64,000 nucleotides of DNA from the NCBI GenBank assembly GCA_002439755.1, contig DJPH01000005.1:1-64000 (forward strand), read 5' to 3'. Positions 1 through 7,279 of this stretch are shown one piece after another. This DNA comes from Prevotellaceae bacterium UBA6417. Its GTDB lineage: Bacteria; Bacteroidota; Bacteroidia; Bacteroidales; Bacteroidaceae. A model generated the notes under the pieces. The model was not told the origin of the DNA and did not search any database. It saw only the letters and a list, made by a program, of their open reading frames with translations. The position numbers and the translations under genes were made by a program. Positions within the stretch are counted from its first letter, which is position 1, and each line of letters opens with the position of its first letter.

Positions 1-314
1 CCTACATAATGACCGTCGCGGAGCAAATGTCTGACCACATCGGGATAACGCTCATAAAACTGCCCCGTAAAAAAGAACCCTCCGCTCACATGCTTTTCCT
101 TGAGTACAGGTAATATATAGGATGCGCCATCGGCCCAGGCCGCAGCTGTAAAGACAAGGCAGACTTGTTTGAGCGAATCATCGCCACGGATGACGCCTCC
201 ATGACTGTAGACCTTGTTTTTGCCTGCAACGGGCTGAAACGGCAACCAGCACATCAGCAAAAACAAGCATAGCCGTTTGCAACACGCCAAATGCCGTCTT
301 GCAAACGGGCTCAT
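1..314 (-). CDS. Polysaccharide deacetylase-like exported protein (N-terminal part, cut by window edge)
   Basis: Translation of the reverse strand from the ATG at 314 gives 104 residues before the window ends. Residues 10-30 form a hydrophobic signal segment. From about residue 48 the pattern is that of the NodB fold: a first strand (CLVFTAAAW, 52-60), the helix ADGASYILPVLKEKHV, then FFFTGQFYERYPDVVRHLLRDGHYV, which matches the usual sequence of helix, FFxTG strand and helix ending in GH. The first strand normally carries the metal-binding Asp pair (TFDDG); here that position reads VFTAAAW, so this motif is degenerate. The start codon overlaps the stop of the upstream gene (ATGA, 311-314), so the two are probably translationally coupled. 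Family call is by fold pattern; substrate and activity are unknown. Confidence 0.72.
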   Translation of the reverse strand, partial: MSPFARRHLACCKRLCLFLLMCWLPFQPVAGKNKVYSHGGVIRGDDSLKQVCLVFTAAAWADGASYILPVLKEKHVSGGFFFTGQFYERYPDVVRHLLRDGHYV

Positions 315-886
315 GACAATTCTTCGCCCTTTACGCCCAATGCGGCAAACAACGAATAGGTCAATATTTCCTGCGGGCACAAAAATCCGGTAACGGGCTC
401 CGTTACAAAAAGGAGTGCCTTGCGTGATTTCGACAAAGCCCCCTTCAGCAAATGCCCGTAGGCCTCCACATCGGGAACCAGCATCAAGTTGCTGACCTTT
501 GACGAAGCCAACAGCGTTTCCACGCTTTGCAAGTAAAGGCGTTCCATCGAAACAATCTCTTCTTCGACAGGAAAAGAAGCACAGAAGAAATCACCAAGAT
601 TGTCGTGAAAGCACTTTCCGTCCAAATCGGCCGGCAAAGACGAGGGGACAGCATTCTTCAGCAAAGCCTTCTCCTTAGAATAAATAAACAAGACCTGTGT
701 CTTGTTTTCACCAGGTCGCAGGCCGCCATCGAGCACTAGATAATCTATCCAGCGCGCAATGTCGAGTTTGGGAATGCGGCGTCCCAGCATCCTTTCAAGC
801 TGCACCGACAGATTAAAGACAAGCCGGTCAACATAATCGGCGTCTATCAGCAACACATTCTCCTGCCATTCGTGATTATCTTCCAT
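311..886 (-). CDS. Conserved hypothetical protein, 191 aa, coupled to the deacetylase-like gene
   Basis: I do not recognise this family with certainty. It is a soluble protein with no signal peptide or membrane segment. The N-terminus has a hydrophobic strand ending in acidic residues (VLLIDADYVDRL, about residues 11-22), reminiscent of NYN/PIN-like or Rossmann-type strands, followed by a helix containing Arg-Arg. A second strand (TQVLFIYSKEK) and a later pair (VSNLMLVPDVEAYG and KALLFVTEP) fit an alternating alpha/beta fold. It has its own -7 promoter box at 915-922 and its stop overlaps the next start (ATGA), so it is the first gene of a two-gene unit. It is divergent from pta. The NYN/PIN resemblance is only inference. 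Confidence 0.8.
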   Translation of the reverse strand: MEDNHEWQENVLLIDADYVDRLVFNLSVQLERMLGRRIPKLDIARWIDYLVLDGGLRPGENKTQVLFIYSKEKALLKNAVPSSLPADLDGKCFHDNLGDFFCASFPVEEEIVSMERLYLQSVETLLASSKVSNLMLVPDVEAYGHLLKGALSKSRKALLFVTEPVTGFLCPQEILTYSLFAALGVKGEELS

Positions 887-914
887 GGTCCAAACAAGCT
901 ATGAATTCCAAGTG

Positions 915-922
915 CAAAGGTA
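915..922 (-). promoter_or_regulatory. Bacteroidota -7 box (TACCTTTG) for the 191-aa gene
   Basis: The reverse strand reads TACCTTTGC 28 bp before the ATG at 886, matching the Bacteroidota TAnnTTTG element. It lies back to back with the pta promoter. Confidence 0.6.
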
Positions 923-968
923 CAAAAAGAAAAAGCCGCACATTCAGTCAAGTCAGAAGAAAATTGTG

Positions 969-976
969 TACTTTTG
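969..976 (+). promoter_or_regulatory. -7 box (TACTTTTG) for pta-ackA
   Basis: TACTTTTGC lies 44 bp upstream of the pta start and fits TAnnTTTG. A clear -33 TTTG is not visible. Confidence 0.6.
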
Positions 977-1020
977 CAGTTACAACATAAAACAAATCAA
1001 AAGCAAAAGATTAATCAAAG

Positions 1021-2049
1021 ATGGACGTTATCAAAGAACTAATCAGACGTGCCCAGCAACAGAAGCAGCGCATCGTGCTGCCCGAGGGTACTGAGCAGCG
1101 TACCATTCAAGCTGCCAACCGCGCCCTGCAAGATGGCATCGCAGAAATCACTTTGTTGGGAAACCGTAACGAGATTACAGAGCTTGCACAAAAGCTACAA
1201 TTAAAATACATCGAACAAGCCCAGATCATAGATCCGCAACAACCGTCGGAGCTGCATGAAGAACTGGCAGAAAAGCTGGCAGAGATAAGAAAAAAGAAAG
1301 GCATGACCCTCGATGAGGCACGTAAGACAATCGGCAATCCGCTCTACTTCGGCTGCATGCTCATCAAGACGGGACGTGCCGACGGCCAACTGGCCGGTGC
1401 GAGCAATTCTACGGCCAACGTGCTTCGTCCGGCACTGCAAATCATCAAGACAGAACCGGGAATCACCTGCGTATCAGGAGCAATGATACTGTTGACCCAT
1501 GCTCCTGAATACGGTGAAGACGGTCTTCTCGTGATGGGTGACATTGCAGTTACTCCTGTGCCCACTGCACAACAGCTGGCAGAAATTGCCGTCTGCACGG
1601 CTCGGACCGCAAAGACAATAGCCCGCATAGAAAATCCGCGCGTTGCCATCCTGAGCTTTTCCACAAAAGGTTCGGCCAAACACGAAGTGGTCGACAAGGT
1701 CATCGAAGCCACCAACATCGCTCATGAACTGGCTCCTTCACTCCAATTGGACGGCGAACTGCAGGCCGACGCGGCCATTGTTCCCGAAGTAGCCCGGCTG
1801 AAAGCTCCCGACTCGCCGGTTGCCGGTCATGCCAACGTGCTTGTCGTGCCCTGCCTCGAAGTGGGAAACATTTCCTACAAGCTCATCCAACGCCTGGGAC
1901 ATGCACAGGCCATCGGCCCCATTCTTCAAGGCATTGCACGTCCTGTCAACGACCTGAGCCGCGGATGCTCGACAGACGACATCTATAAAATGATTGCCAT
2001 CACCGCCAATCAGGCCGTCTCGCTCAAGGAACGCGGCATTGAACACTAA
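1021..2049 (+). CDS. pta: Phosphate acetyltransferase
   Basis: Interconverts acetyl-CoA and acetyl phosphate, the first step of the Pta-AckA acetate pathway that yields ATP in fermentation. At 342 aa it is the short form of the family: a single PTA_PTB catalytic domain without the N-terminal regulatory region of the long enterobacterial enzymes. Recognisable family stretches are the N-terminal IVLPEGTEQRTIQAANRA, the GRADGQLAGASNSTANVLRPALQ region around residues 117-140, LSFSTKGSAKHE around 212, LDGELQADAAIVPEVA around 243, and the C-terminal ARPVNDLSRGCSTDDI. The start ATG follows the promoter by 44 bp. ackA follows after 40 bp in the same direction, so both are probably one transcript. Confidence 0.96.
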   Translation: MDVIKELIRRAQQQKQRIVLPEGTEQRTIQAANRALQDGIAEITLLGNRNEITELAQKLQLKYIEQAQIIDPQQPSELHEELAEKLAEIRKKKGMTLDEARKTIGNPLYFGCMLIKTGRADGQLAGASNSTANVLRPALQIIKTEPGITCVSGAMILLTHAPEYGEDGLLVMGDIAVTPVPTAQQLAEIAVCTARTAKTIARIENPRVAILSFSTKGSAKHEVVDKVIEATNIAHELAPSLQLDGELQADAAIVPEVARLKAPDSPVAGHANVLVVPCLEVGNISYKLIQRLGHAQAIGPILQGIARPVNDLSRGCSTDDIYKMIAITANQAVSLKERGIEH

Positions 2050-2089
2050 CCCACACAGCGCATACATACAACACTGAAAAGAATAATAT

Positions 2090-3298
2090 ATGAAAGTATT
2101 GGTTTTGAATTGTGGTAGTTCGTCTATCAAATACAAGCTTTATAATATGGACGATGCGTCCGTAATGGCAGCAGGAGGCATAGAGAAAATCGGTTTGCCC
2201 GGGGCATTTCTGAAAATCAAGAAACCCACAGAAGAAAAGATTTTCAACGACATTCCCACACACGATGAAGGACTGGCAATGATTTTCAAAAGCCTGACCG
2301 ACCCTGAAAAAGGCGTGCTTAAATCTCTCGACGAGATAGATGCCGTAGGCCATCGTATGGTACACGGAGGCGAAAAGTTTAACCAAAGCACCATACTTAC
2401 GGATAGTGTCCTTAAAGAGTTTGTTGCATGTAGCGAACTGGCACCGCTCCACAACCCCGCCAATCTGAAGGGTGTGAAAGCAGTTTCAGAACTAATGCCA
2501 CATATGACGCAAGTAGGCGTATTCGACACTGCCTTCCATCAGACATTGCCCGACTACGCATACATGTATGCGCTGCCTTATGAACTCTATACCAAATACA
2601 AAATCCGCAAATACGGATTCCACGGAACGAGTCACCGCTATGTTTCACAACGCGTATGCGACTTCCTGGGATGCGACATCAAGGACAAGAAAATCATCAC
2701 CTGCCACATAGGCAACGGAGCCAGCGTGGCCGCCGTCAAATATGGCAAGTGCGTAGACACCTCGATGGGGCTCACCCCCCTGGAAGGCCTCATCATGGGC
2801 ACACGCTGCGGTGACATCGACGCAGGAGCCGTGGCCTATATACAGAAAAAGCTCGGACTCGATGCCGACGGCATATCCAACCTGTTAAATAAGGAAAGCG
2901 GGGTGGCAGGCTTCTCGGGACTTTCGTCAGACATGCGCGAGCTCGAAGCAGCAGTCGAAAGCGGCGACCAACACGCCATCCTCACACTGAACATGTACAA
3001 CTATCGCATCAAAAAGTATATCGGTGCATACATTGCTGCCATGAACGGTGTAGACATCATTGTGTTTACCGCCGGAGTCGGAGAAAACCAATACGGTGTC
3101 CGCTCGGGAGTCTGCAAGGACTTGGACTGGCTTGGCATAAAGCTCGACGAGAAGAAAAACGATGCCGTGCGCAGTGAAGAGGCCATTATTTCCGCCCCCG
3201 ACTCGAAAGTCACCATATGTCTCATTCCCACCGACGAGGAACTGATGGTGGCAACCGACACCATGAACCTTATAAAGAGTGCCGGACAAAAACTCTGA
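2090..3298 (+). CDS. ackA: Acetate kinase
   Basis: Transfers the phosphoryl group of acetyl phosphate to ADP, giving acetate and ATP; cytosolic partner of Pta. At 402 aa it has normal length for the acetokinase family. ASKHA-fold signature motifs are intact: LNCGSSSIKYK (residues 6-16), VGHRMVHGG with Arg89, VFDTAFHQTLP with the catalytic Asp146, GFHGTSHRYV with His178, HIGNGAS (206-212), GTRCGDIDAG with Arg239, FTAGVGEN, and the Glu383/384 pair near the C-terminus. All expected catalytic residues are present, so it should be active. It is followed by a long inverted repeat. Confidence 0.97.
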   Translation: MKVLVLNCGSSSIKYKLYNMDDASVMAAGGIEKIGLPGAFLKIKKPTEEKIFNDIPTHDEGLAMIFKSLTDPEKGVLKSLDEIDAVGHRMVHGGEKFNQSTILTDSVLKEFVACSELAPLHNPANLKGVKAVSELMPHMTQVGVFDTAFHQTLPDYAYMYALPYELYTKYKIRKYGFHGTSHRYVSQRVCDFLGCDIKDKKIITCHIGNGASVAAVKYGKCVDTSMGLTPLEGLIMGTRCGDIDAGAVAYIQKKLGLDADGISNLLNKESGVAGFSGLSSDMRELEAAVESGDQHAILTLNMYNYRIKKYIGAYIAAMNGVDIIVFTAGVGENQYGVRSGVCKDLDWLGIKLDEKKNDAVRSEEAIISAPDSKVTICLIPTDEELMVATDTMNLIKSAGQKL

Positions 3299-3322
3299 CA
3301 CTGACAGCAATAATGATTCATG

Positions 3323-3367
3323 CAAATGGCAAAAGGCACACTTCACAACAACGCCTTTTGCCATTTG
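3323..3367 (+). terminator. Inverted repeat after ackA, probable transcript end
   Basis: A perfect 15-bp stem (CAAATGGCAAAAGGC at 3323-3337 pairing with 3353-3367) encloses a 15-nt loop. No T-run follows, so it may act as a terminator or as an RNA-stabilising 3' hairpin. Confidence 0.5.
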
Positions 3368-3444
3368 TGGCATCAGGGCAGGAACTATTTTCATTTTTCC
3401 GCAAAAAACAAACAGGAAAATCTGCTTTGTATTGAAGAAATTCA

Positions 3445-3452
3445 TAAATTTG
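3445..3452 (+). promoter_or_regulatory. -7 box (TAAATTTG) for the first fasciclin lipoprotein
   Basis: TAAATTTG fits TAnnTTTG; a TTTG at 3426-3429 is a possible -33 element. It predicts a leader of about 100 nt before the start chosen at 3559. Confidence 0.5.
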
Positions 3453-3558
3453 TACCGAAATATTTCAGGGATATAAGTTAATGCATCGTGCTGATGTTTT
3501 GTTCTCACACATGACAAACAACCAAGTTCAGATTCAAATGTTCATAATAAACACTCTC

Positions 3559-5613
3559 ATGAAAAGATTTATCCATTCAATGAGCAGGAAACATTTAATT
3601 TACGTGTTTCTGTTAGCTGTTATTGGTTTCTCATCCTGCAAGGACCAAGTCGATGATTCCGACATGTACACATTTACGGGCGAAACCGCCTATTCCTTTT
3701 GTCAGGATAACCCAGACTACACAAATTTTGCGTACATCCTTTCACGTGTAAAGCTCAGCAAGAAATCCGATTCAGAGCTTTCCCAGCTGTTGTCGGCCCG
3801 CGGCAACTTCACCGTGTTCGCACCTACCAATGATGCCATCCAGCACTACCTGGACTCCATTTATGAGACTCCCAACTTCGACATCACACAAATCACCGAC
3901 TCGGTAGCCGACTATATAGCGCGCAACTCCATCATAGACTGCGAGAACGATGAAGCCTACCAGACAACCGACTTCTTTGAAGGCGCACTGGAGAAGACCA
4001 ATATGGACGACCGTTACATCACCATCGAGTTTGACACCACGGCAAACGGCAAACTGGTGACCAAAGTCAACACGCGTTCACGCATCATACAAGGCGACAT
4101 CGAAGTGACCAACGGCTACATCCATGGCATCGATGCCGTATTGCAGCTGTCACGTGCCACACTGCCTTCACTCATACAAGAAGCCAACAACCTGTATATC
4201 TTCAACGAGATTCTCAAGCGCACCGGCTGGGCCGACTCCATGAAGAAAGTGCGTGACGAGGACTATGAACTGAATCACGAAGAATGGGGCCGCGACCTGA
4301 ACGGCAACCCCAGCATCAAAAACCCTGAACATCGCTATTACGGATACACCGCCTTCGTAGAGACCGACAGCATCTTCCACGAACAATGGGGCATCCCGAT
4401 GCCCGTTACGGAAAACGGCATCCTGCAGAACACGGACGAAATCATGCAGGCCATCACAGCCAAATGCCAGCAGGCCTACCCCGATGCCACAAACAGCGAC
4501 CTGAAAAGTCAGGACAATGCCGTCAACCGGTTCGTGGCATATCACCTGATAAGCACACGCATTCCATGGGACAAACTGGTGTTCCATCATGTTGAAATGG
4601 GCTATGCCTATGCCATTCCCGACCAATTGTCCATCAACTGCTATGAATACTATGAGACCATGGGCAAGAACAGATGGCTGATAAAGCTCACGGAAGGAAA
4701 GTCAACGGATGGCAAGCGCATCAACAGAAAGTCAACCTACGATCTTGACAACTATAACGAACTGGATGTTACCATACCGGGAACATTGATAAAGAGCACC
4801 AACGGTTCAAACCTCACCAACTCCATCAACGGGTTCTACTATCCCATCGATTCAGTGCTGGTATACAGCAATTATGTTCCGGGTATAGTATTGAACGAGC
4901 GTCTGCGTTGGGATACTTCATCTCTTCTGTCAGAGCTCATCACCAACGGCTACCGCGGCATATCGAGCAGCGGCCAGTTCCCGTTCCCCAACGGATACTT
5001 CGAGCGTCTGGAGTTCTCCAACGAAAGCCGTTGCGTATACCTGCCCTATCAGGCCGGAGCCAGCCAGAGTAACTATCAGGCTGACGAGATGAACATCCGC
5101 GGACAATACGATTTGATATTCCGTCTGCCGCCTGTTCCAAACGAAGGTACCTATGAGCTTCGTGTAAGTGCTCCATGCAACACAGGTTTCGGTATGGCAC
5201 AGTTCTACTTCGGATCCAACAAAGACAACCTGATGCCTGTAGGTCTGCCTGTCGACTTGCGTGTAGATCCGGCCGGCCCGGTTATCGGATATGAAGCCGA
5301 CACCAAAGACACCGAGCACAACGAGCAGAATGACAAAGATATGCGAAATAGAGGATATATGAAGCCGCCCAAGCACGACGGTGTGGCAAAAGGTGGAGCA
5401 GCCGTTACCGAGGATTGCCGCAACACAACCAGCTACCGTGCTAACGTGCGTCTGCGCAAAATAGTATGGACAGGCAACGTCAAGCCCACCGATGTTCTCT
5501 ACATCCGTATGAAGTCGCTTTTGGAAAACACAAATGCATGCTTCCTTCTGGACCTCATCGAATGGTGTCCCAAGCAGGTATACAACAGTGCCGAGGGCGA
5601 AGACAAGTGGTAA
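3559..5613 (+). CDS. Fasciclin (FAS1)-domain outer-surface lipoprotein
   Basis: A 684-aa secreted lipoprotein. The start at 3559 (MKRFIHSM...) is chosen over an in-frame upstream ATG at 3481 because it puts the signal peptide at the N-terminus and matches its paralogue at 28709. The signal ends in a lipobox (FSSC), and the following Asp/Ser residues are compatible with surface export. The first FAS1 domain holds the characteristic FTVFAPTNDAIQHYLDSI and ends with VTNGYIHGIDAVL; a second, longer FAS1-like region ends near GFYYPIDSVLVY. The C-terminal third (TYELRVSAP...AQFYFGSNKDNL...GLPVDLR) looks like a beta-sandwich. FAS1 domains mediate adhesion or ligand binding; the ligand is unknown. 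There is no SusC/SusD partner nearby. A GNRA-loop terminator follows. Confidence 0.85.
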   Translation: MKRFIHSMSRKHLIYVFLLAVIGFSSCKDQVDDSDMYTFTGETAYSFCQDNPDYTNFAYILSRVKLSKKSDSELSQLLSARGNFTVFAPTNDAIQHYLDSIYETPNFDITQITDSVADYIARNSIIDCENDEAYQTTDFFEGALEKTNMDDRYITIEFDTTANGKLVTKVNTRSRIIQGDIEVTNGYIHGIDAVLQLSRATLPSLIQEANNLYIFNEILKRTGWADSMKKVRDEDYELNHEEWGRDLNGNPSIKNPEHRYYGYTAFVETDSIFHEQWGIPMPVTENGILQNTDEIMQAITAKCQQAYPDATNSDLKSQDNAVNRFVAYHLISTRIPWDKLVFHHVEMGYAYAIPDQLSINCYEYYETMGKNRWLIKLTEGKSTDGKRINRKSTYDLDNYNELDVTIPGTLIKSTNGSNLTNSINGFYYPIDSVLVYSNYVPGIVLNERLRWDTSSLLSELITNGYRGISSSGQFPFPNGYFERLEFSNESRCVYLPYQAGASQSNYQADEMNIRGQYDLIFRLPPVPNEGTYELRVSAPCNTGFGMAQFYFGSNKDNLMPVGLPVDLRVDPAGPVIGYEADTKDTEHNEQNDKDMRNRGYMKPPKHDGVAKGGAAVTEDCRNTTSYRANVRLRKIVWTGNVKPTDVLYIRMKSLLENTNACFLLDLIEWCPKQVYNSAEGEDKW

Positions 5614-5636
5614 TCTAAGAACTGAAGAACATATTA

Positions 5637-5666
5637 AGCAACTTCCGCAAGGGAGTTGCTTTTTTT
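5637..5666 (+). terminator. Rho-independent terminator after the fasciclin gene
   Basis: AGCAACTTCC (5637-5646) pairs with GGGAGTTGCT (5651-5660) across a GCAA tetraloop, followed by a run of T. A textbook intrinsic terminator. Confidence 0.9.
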
Positions 5667-5757
5667 GTATCCCGACAAAAGGCACATGACAGCACGCAGC
5701 CAAGGAATAGAGCACAACATCGTTGAAAATCAGGGAAATACACACCAAAATGCAGCG

Positions 5758-6023
5758 TGCAATGTGTACAGCTTGAGCGTGCAATGTGTACAGATCGTGC
5801 ATGCGATGTGTACAGACCGTAACCTGCGATGTGTACAGATCGTACGTGCGATGTGTACAGATCGTGCATGCGATGTGTACAGACCGTGACCTGCGATGTG
5901 TACAGATCGCAACCTGTGATGTGTACAGATCGTGCGTGCGATGTGTACAGACCGTAACCTGCGATATGTACAGATCGTGACCTGCGATGTGTACAGATCG
6001 TGCGTGCGATCTGTACAGACCTG
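5758..6023 (+). repeat. Tandem array of twelve 22/23-bp half-palindromic repeats (array 1)
   Basis: Twelve contiguous units begin at 5758, 5780, 5802, 5825, 5847, 5869, 5892, 5915, 5937, 5960, 5983 and 6005. The shared core is TGCGATGTGTACAGAYCG followed by a 4-5-base tail (GTGCG, GTGCA or GTACG in 22-bp units; GTAACC or GTGACC in 23-bp units). All twelve contain the hexamer palindrome TGTACA, within the wider symmetry CGATNTGTACANATCG. Every third unit (5802, 5869, 5937, 6005) has ACAGACC instead of ACAGATC, giving a 67-68-bp super-repeat of three units. There are no unique spacers. The array lies between the terminator at 5666 and the promoter at 6205. Related to the array at 58332-58510. 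Confidence 0.95.
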
Positions 6024-6204
6024 AAACAGAGGTCTGTGGCTTTGCCTTTTCAAGGTTTGCTCAGGGGGAGCTCATGTTCCACCCACTGTATTCTCTGATG
6101 ATGCAGGTGCAGCATTTCAGGCAGCACACTCGCGGCACGAGACCAATCAAGGCCTATTCACAAGGAATATACCTATTTACACCGTTCCTATGAATGAAAA
6201 TACG
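6024..6204. other. Intergenic stretch without recognised features
   Basis: Between the repeat array and the TPR-gene promoter I see no credible gene, RNA or hairpin terminator. Confidence 0.5.
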
Positions 6205-6212
6205 TATATTTG
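6205..6212 (+). promoter_or_regulatory. -7 box (TATATTTG) for the TPR gene
   Basis: TATATTTGC lies 41 bp before the ATG at 6254. It overlaps the in-frame upstream ATG at 6194, which is therefore unlikely to be the start. Confidence 0.6.
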
Positions 6213-6253
6213 CATGTTACTACTTTCATCATTCACAAAAACAATCATCTGCA

Positions 6254-7261
6254 ATGGGATTTTTCAATAAAATATTCAAGGGTCGTACAACCACACCGGA
6301 ACATCACTCTGCTGACAATCAGTCGGAAACGTCTGAAGAGTCTAATGACAGGAATGCCGAATTCGAGACATTGCGCGACGACGGCATACGTGCCATGCGC
6401 ATAAGTGAGGTCGACTATGCTGAGCGATGCTTCGAGGCTGCCCTTCAGCGCAAGGACGATGACGGCATAAAAGGCCTGCTGGTCGAGCTCTATATCCAGA
6501 GCCGGTGCGGTGAAAAGGCGCTGCCCATCCTCGAAACTCTCCTTCAGAAGCACCCGCACGAAACCAAGCTGCGCATTGCAGCCATGCAGGCTGCCGGCCA
6601 ATGCAGCGATTGGGACAGGATGGAAACCGAGGCCTCAGAACTGCAACGGCAAGAGCCCGACAATCCCAACGCACTGTATTTCCAGGCTCAGGCCGCCTAT
6701 GGCAAGGGCAACGACATTGCTGCCGTGGCCCTTCTCACGCAACTCAGCAAGGACCATCCCGACTTGAAGCAGCCCTATCTGCTGCGTGCCAAAACCCTCT
6801 ACAGGATGCAGCAATACGGTGAAGCCCTGAAAGACATTGAAACCGTCGTCGGCATGAAAGACGGAAAAGACGAAGAATCACTCTTGCTGCAAGGCGACAT
6901 TCTGAATGCCATGGGGCTCACCAACAAAGCCTTGCAAAGTTATGAGGAGGTGAATGCCCTGGACCCCTTCAACCGCGAAGCAATCATCAAAAGGGGAGCC
7001 CTGCTGGCGGGCACCGGCCACAACGACAAGGCTCTGTCGCTATACAACGATGCCATAGAGCTGCAGCCCGACTTTGCACAGGCCTATAAAGCCAGAGGAG
7101 GACTGCGCCTCAAGCTGCACGATGAAGCCGGAGCGGCCGACGACCTGAAGAAAGCCCTTGAACTTCGTCCCGAAGAGGGGCACCGCATCAACGGAGAATA
7201 CAGCACCCTGCAAAACGAAATGAATGCCCGTTACCGTGCAAACAACCCGTTCAACTTCTAA
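6254..7261 (+). CDS. Tetratricopeptide-repeat protein
   Basis: A 335-aa soluble protein of TPR type. After a short basic N-terminus (MGFFNKIFKGR) and an acidic linker, 34-residue helical hairpins follow through most of the protein. The clearest copies are those with ALYFQAQAAYGKGNDIAAVALL, YLLRAKTLYRMQQYGEALKDIE, LLLQGDILNAMGLTNKALQSYEE, AIIKRGALLAGTGHNDKALSLYNDAI and AYKARGGLRLKLHDEAGAADDLKKA. TPR arrays act as protein-protein scaffolds; the partner cannot be inferred. The start at 6254 is preferred because the promoter box at 6205-6212 overlaps the longer frame. The MFS transporter gene begins 18 bp downstream, so the two are probably co-transcribed. Confidence 0.85.
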   Translation: MGFFNKIFKGRTTTPEHHSADNQSETSEESNDRNAEFETLRDDGIRAMRISEVDYAERCFEAALQRKDDDGIKGLLVELYIQSRCGEKALPILETLLQKHPHETKLRIAAMQAAGQCSDWDRMETEASELQRQEPDNPNALYFQAQAAYGKGNDIAAVALLTQLSKDHPDLKQPYLLRAKTLYRMQQYGEALKDIETVVGMKDGKDEESLLLQGDILNAMGLTNKALQSYEEVNALDPFNREAIIKRGALLAGTGHNDKALSLYNDAIELQPDFAQAYKARGGLRLKLHDEAGAADDLKKALELRPEEGHRINGEYSTLQNEMNARYRANNPFNF

Positions 7262-7279
7262 ACATCCAAGCACTTTGCC

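Noticed and set aside
3481..3558. Upstream start of the first fasciclin lipoprotein
   Set aside because: It would bury the signal peptide behind 26 polar residues; the paralogue supports 3559.
5786..5980. Short open frames across the repeat array encoding Cys/Arg-rich peptides
   Set aside because: They simply read through the repeats; unit lengths of 22 and 23 bp shift the frame, and no promoter or conserved start is seen.
5758..6023. CRISPR array
   Set aside because: The units are directly joined with no unique spacers, unit length is 22-23 bp in total, and no cas genes are present.
5758..6023. Integron attC sites or ParB parS sites
   Set aside because: There is no integrase, no cassette structure, and the core CGATNTGTACANATCG does not match the parS consensus.
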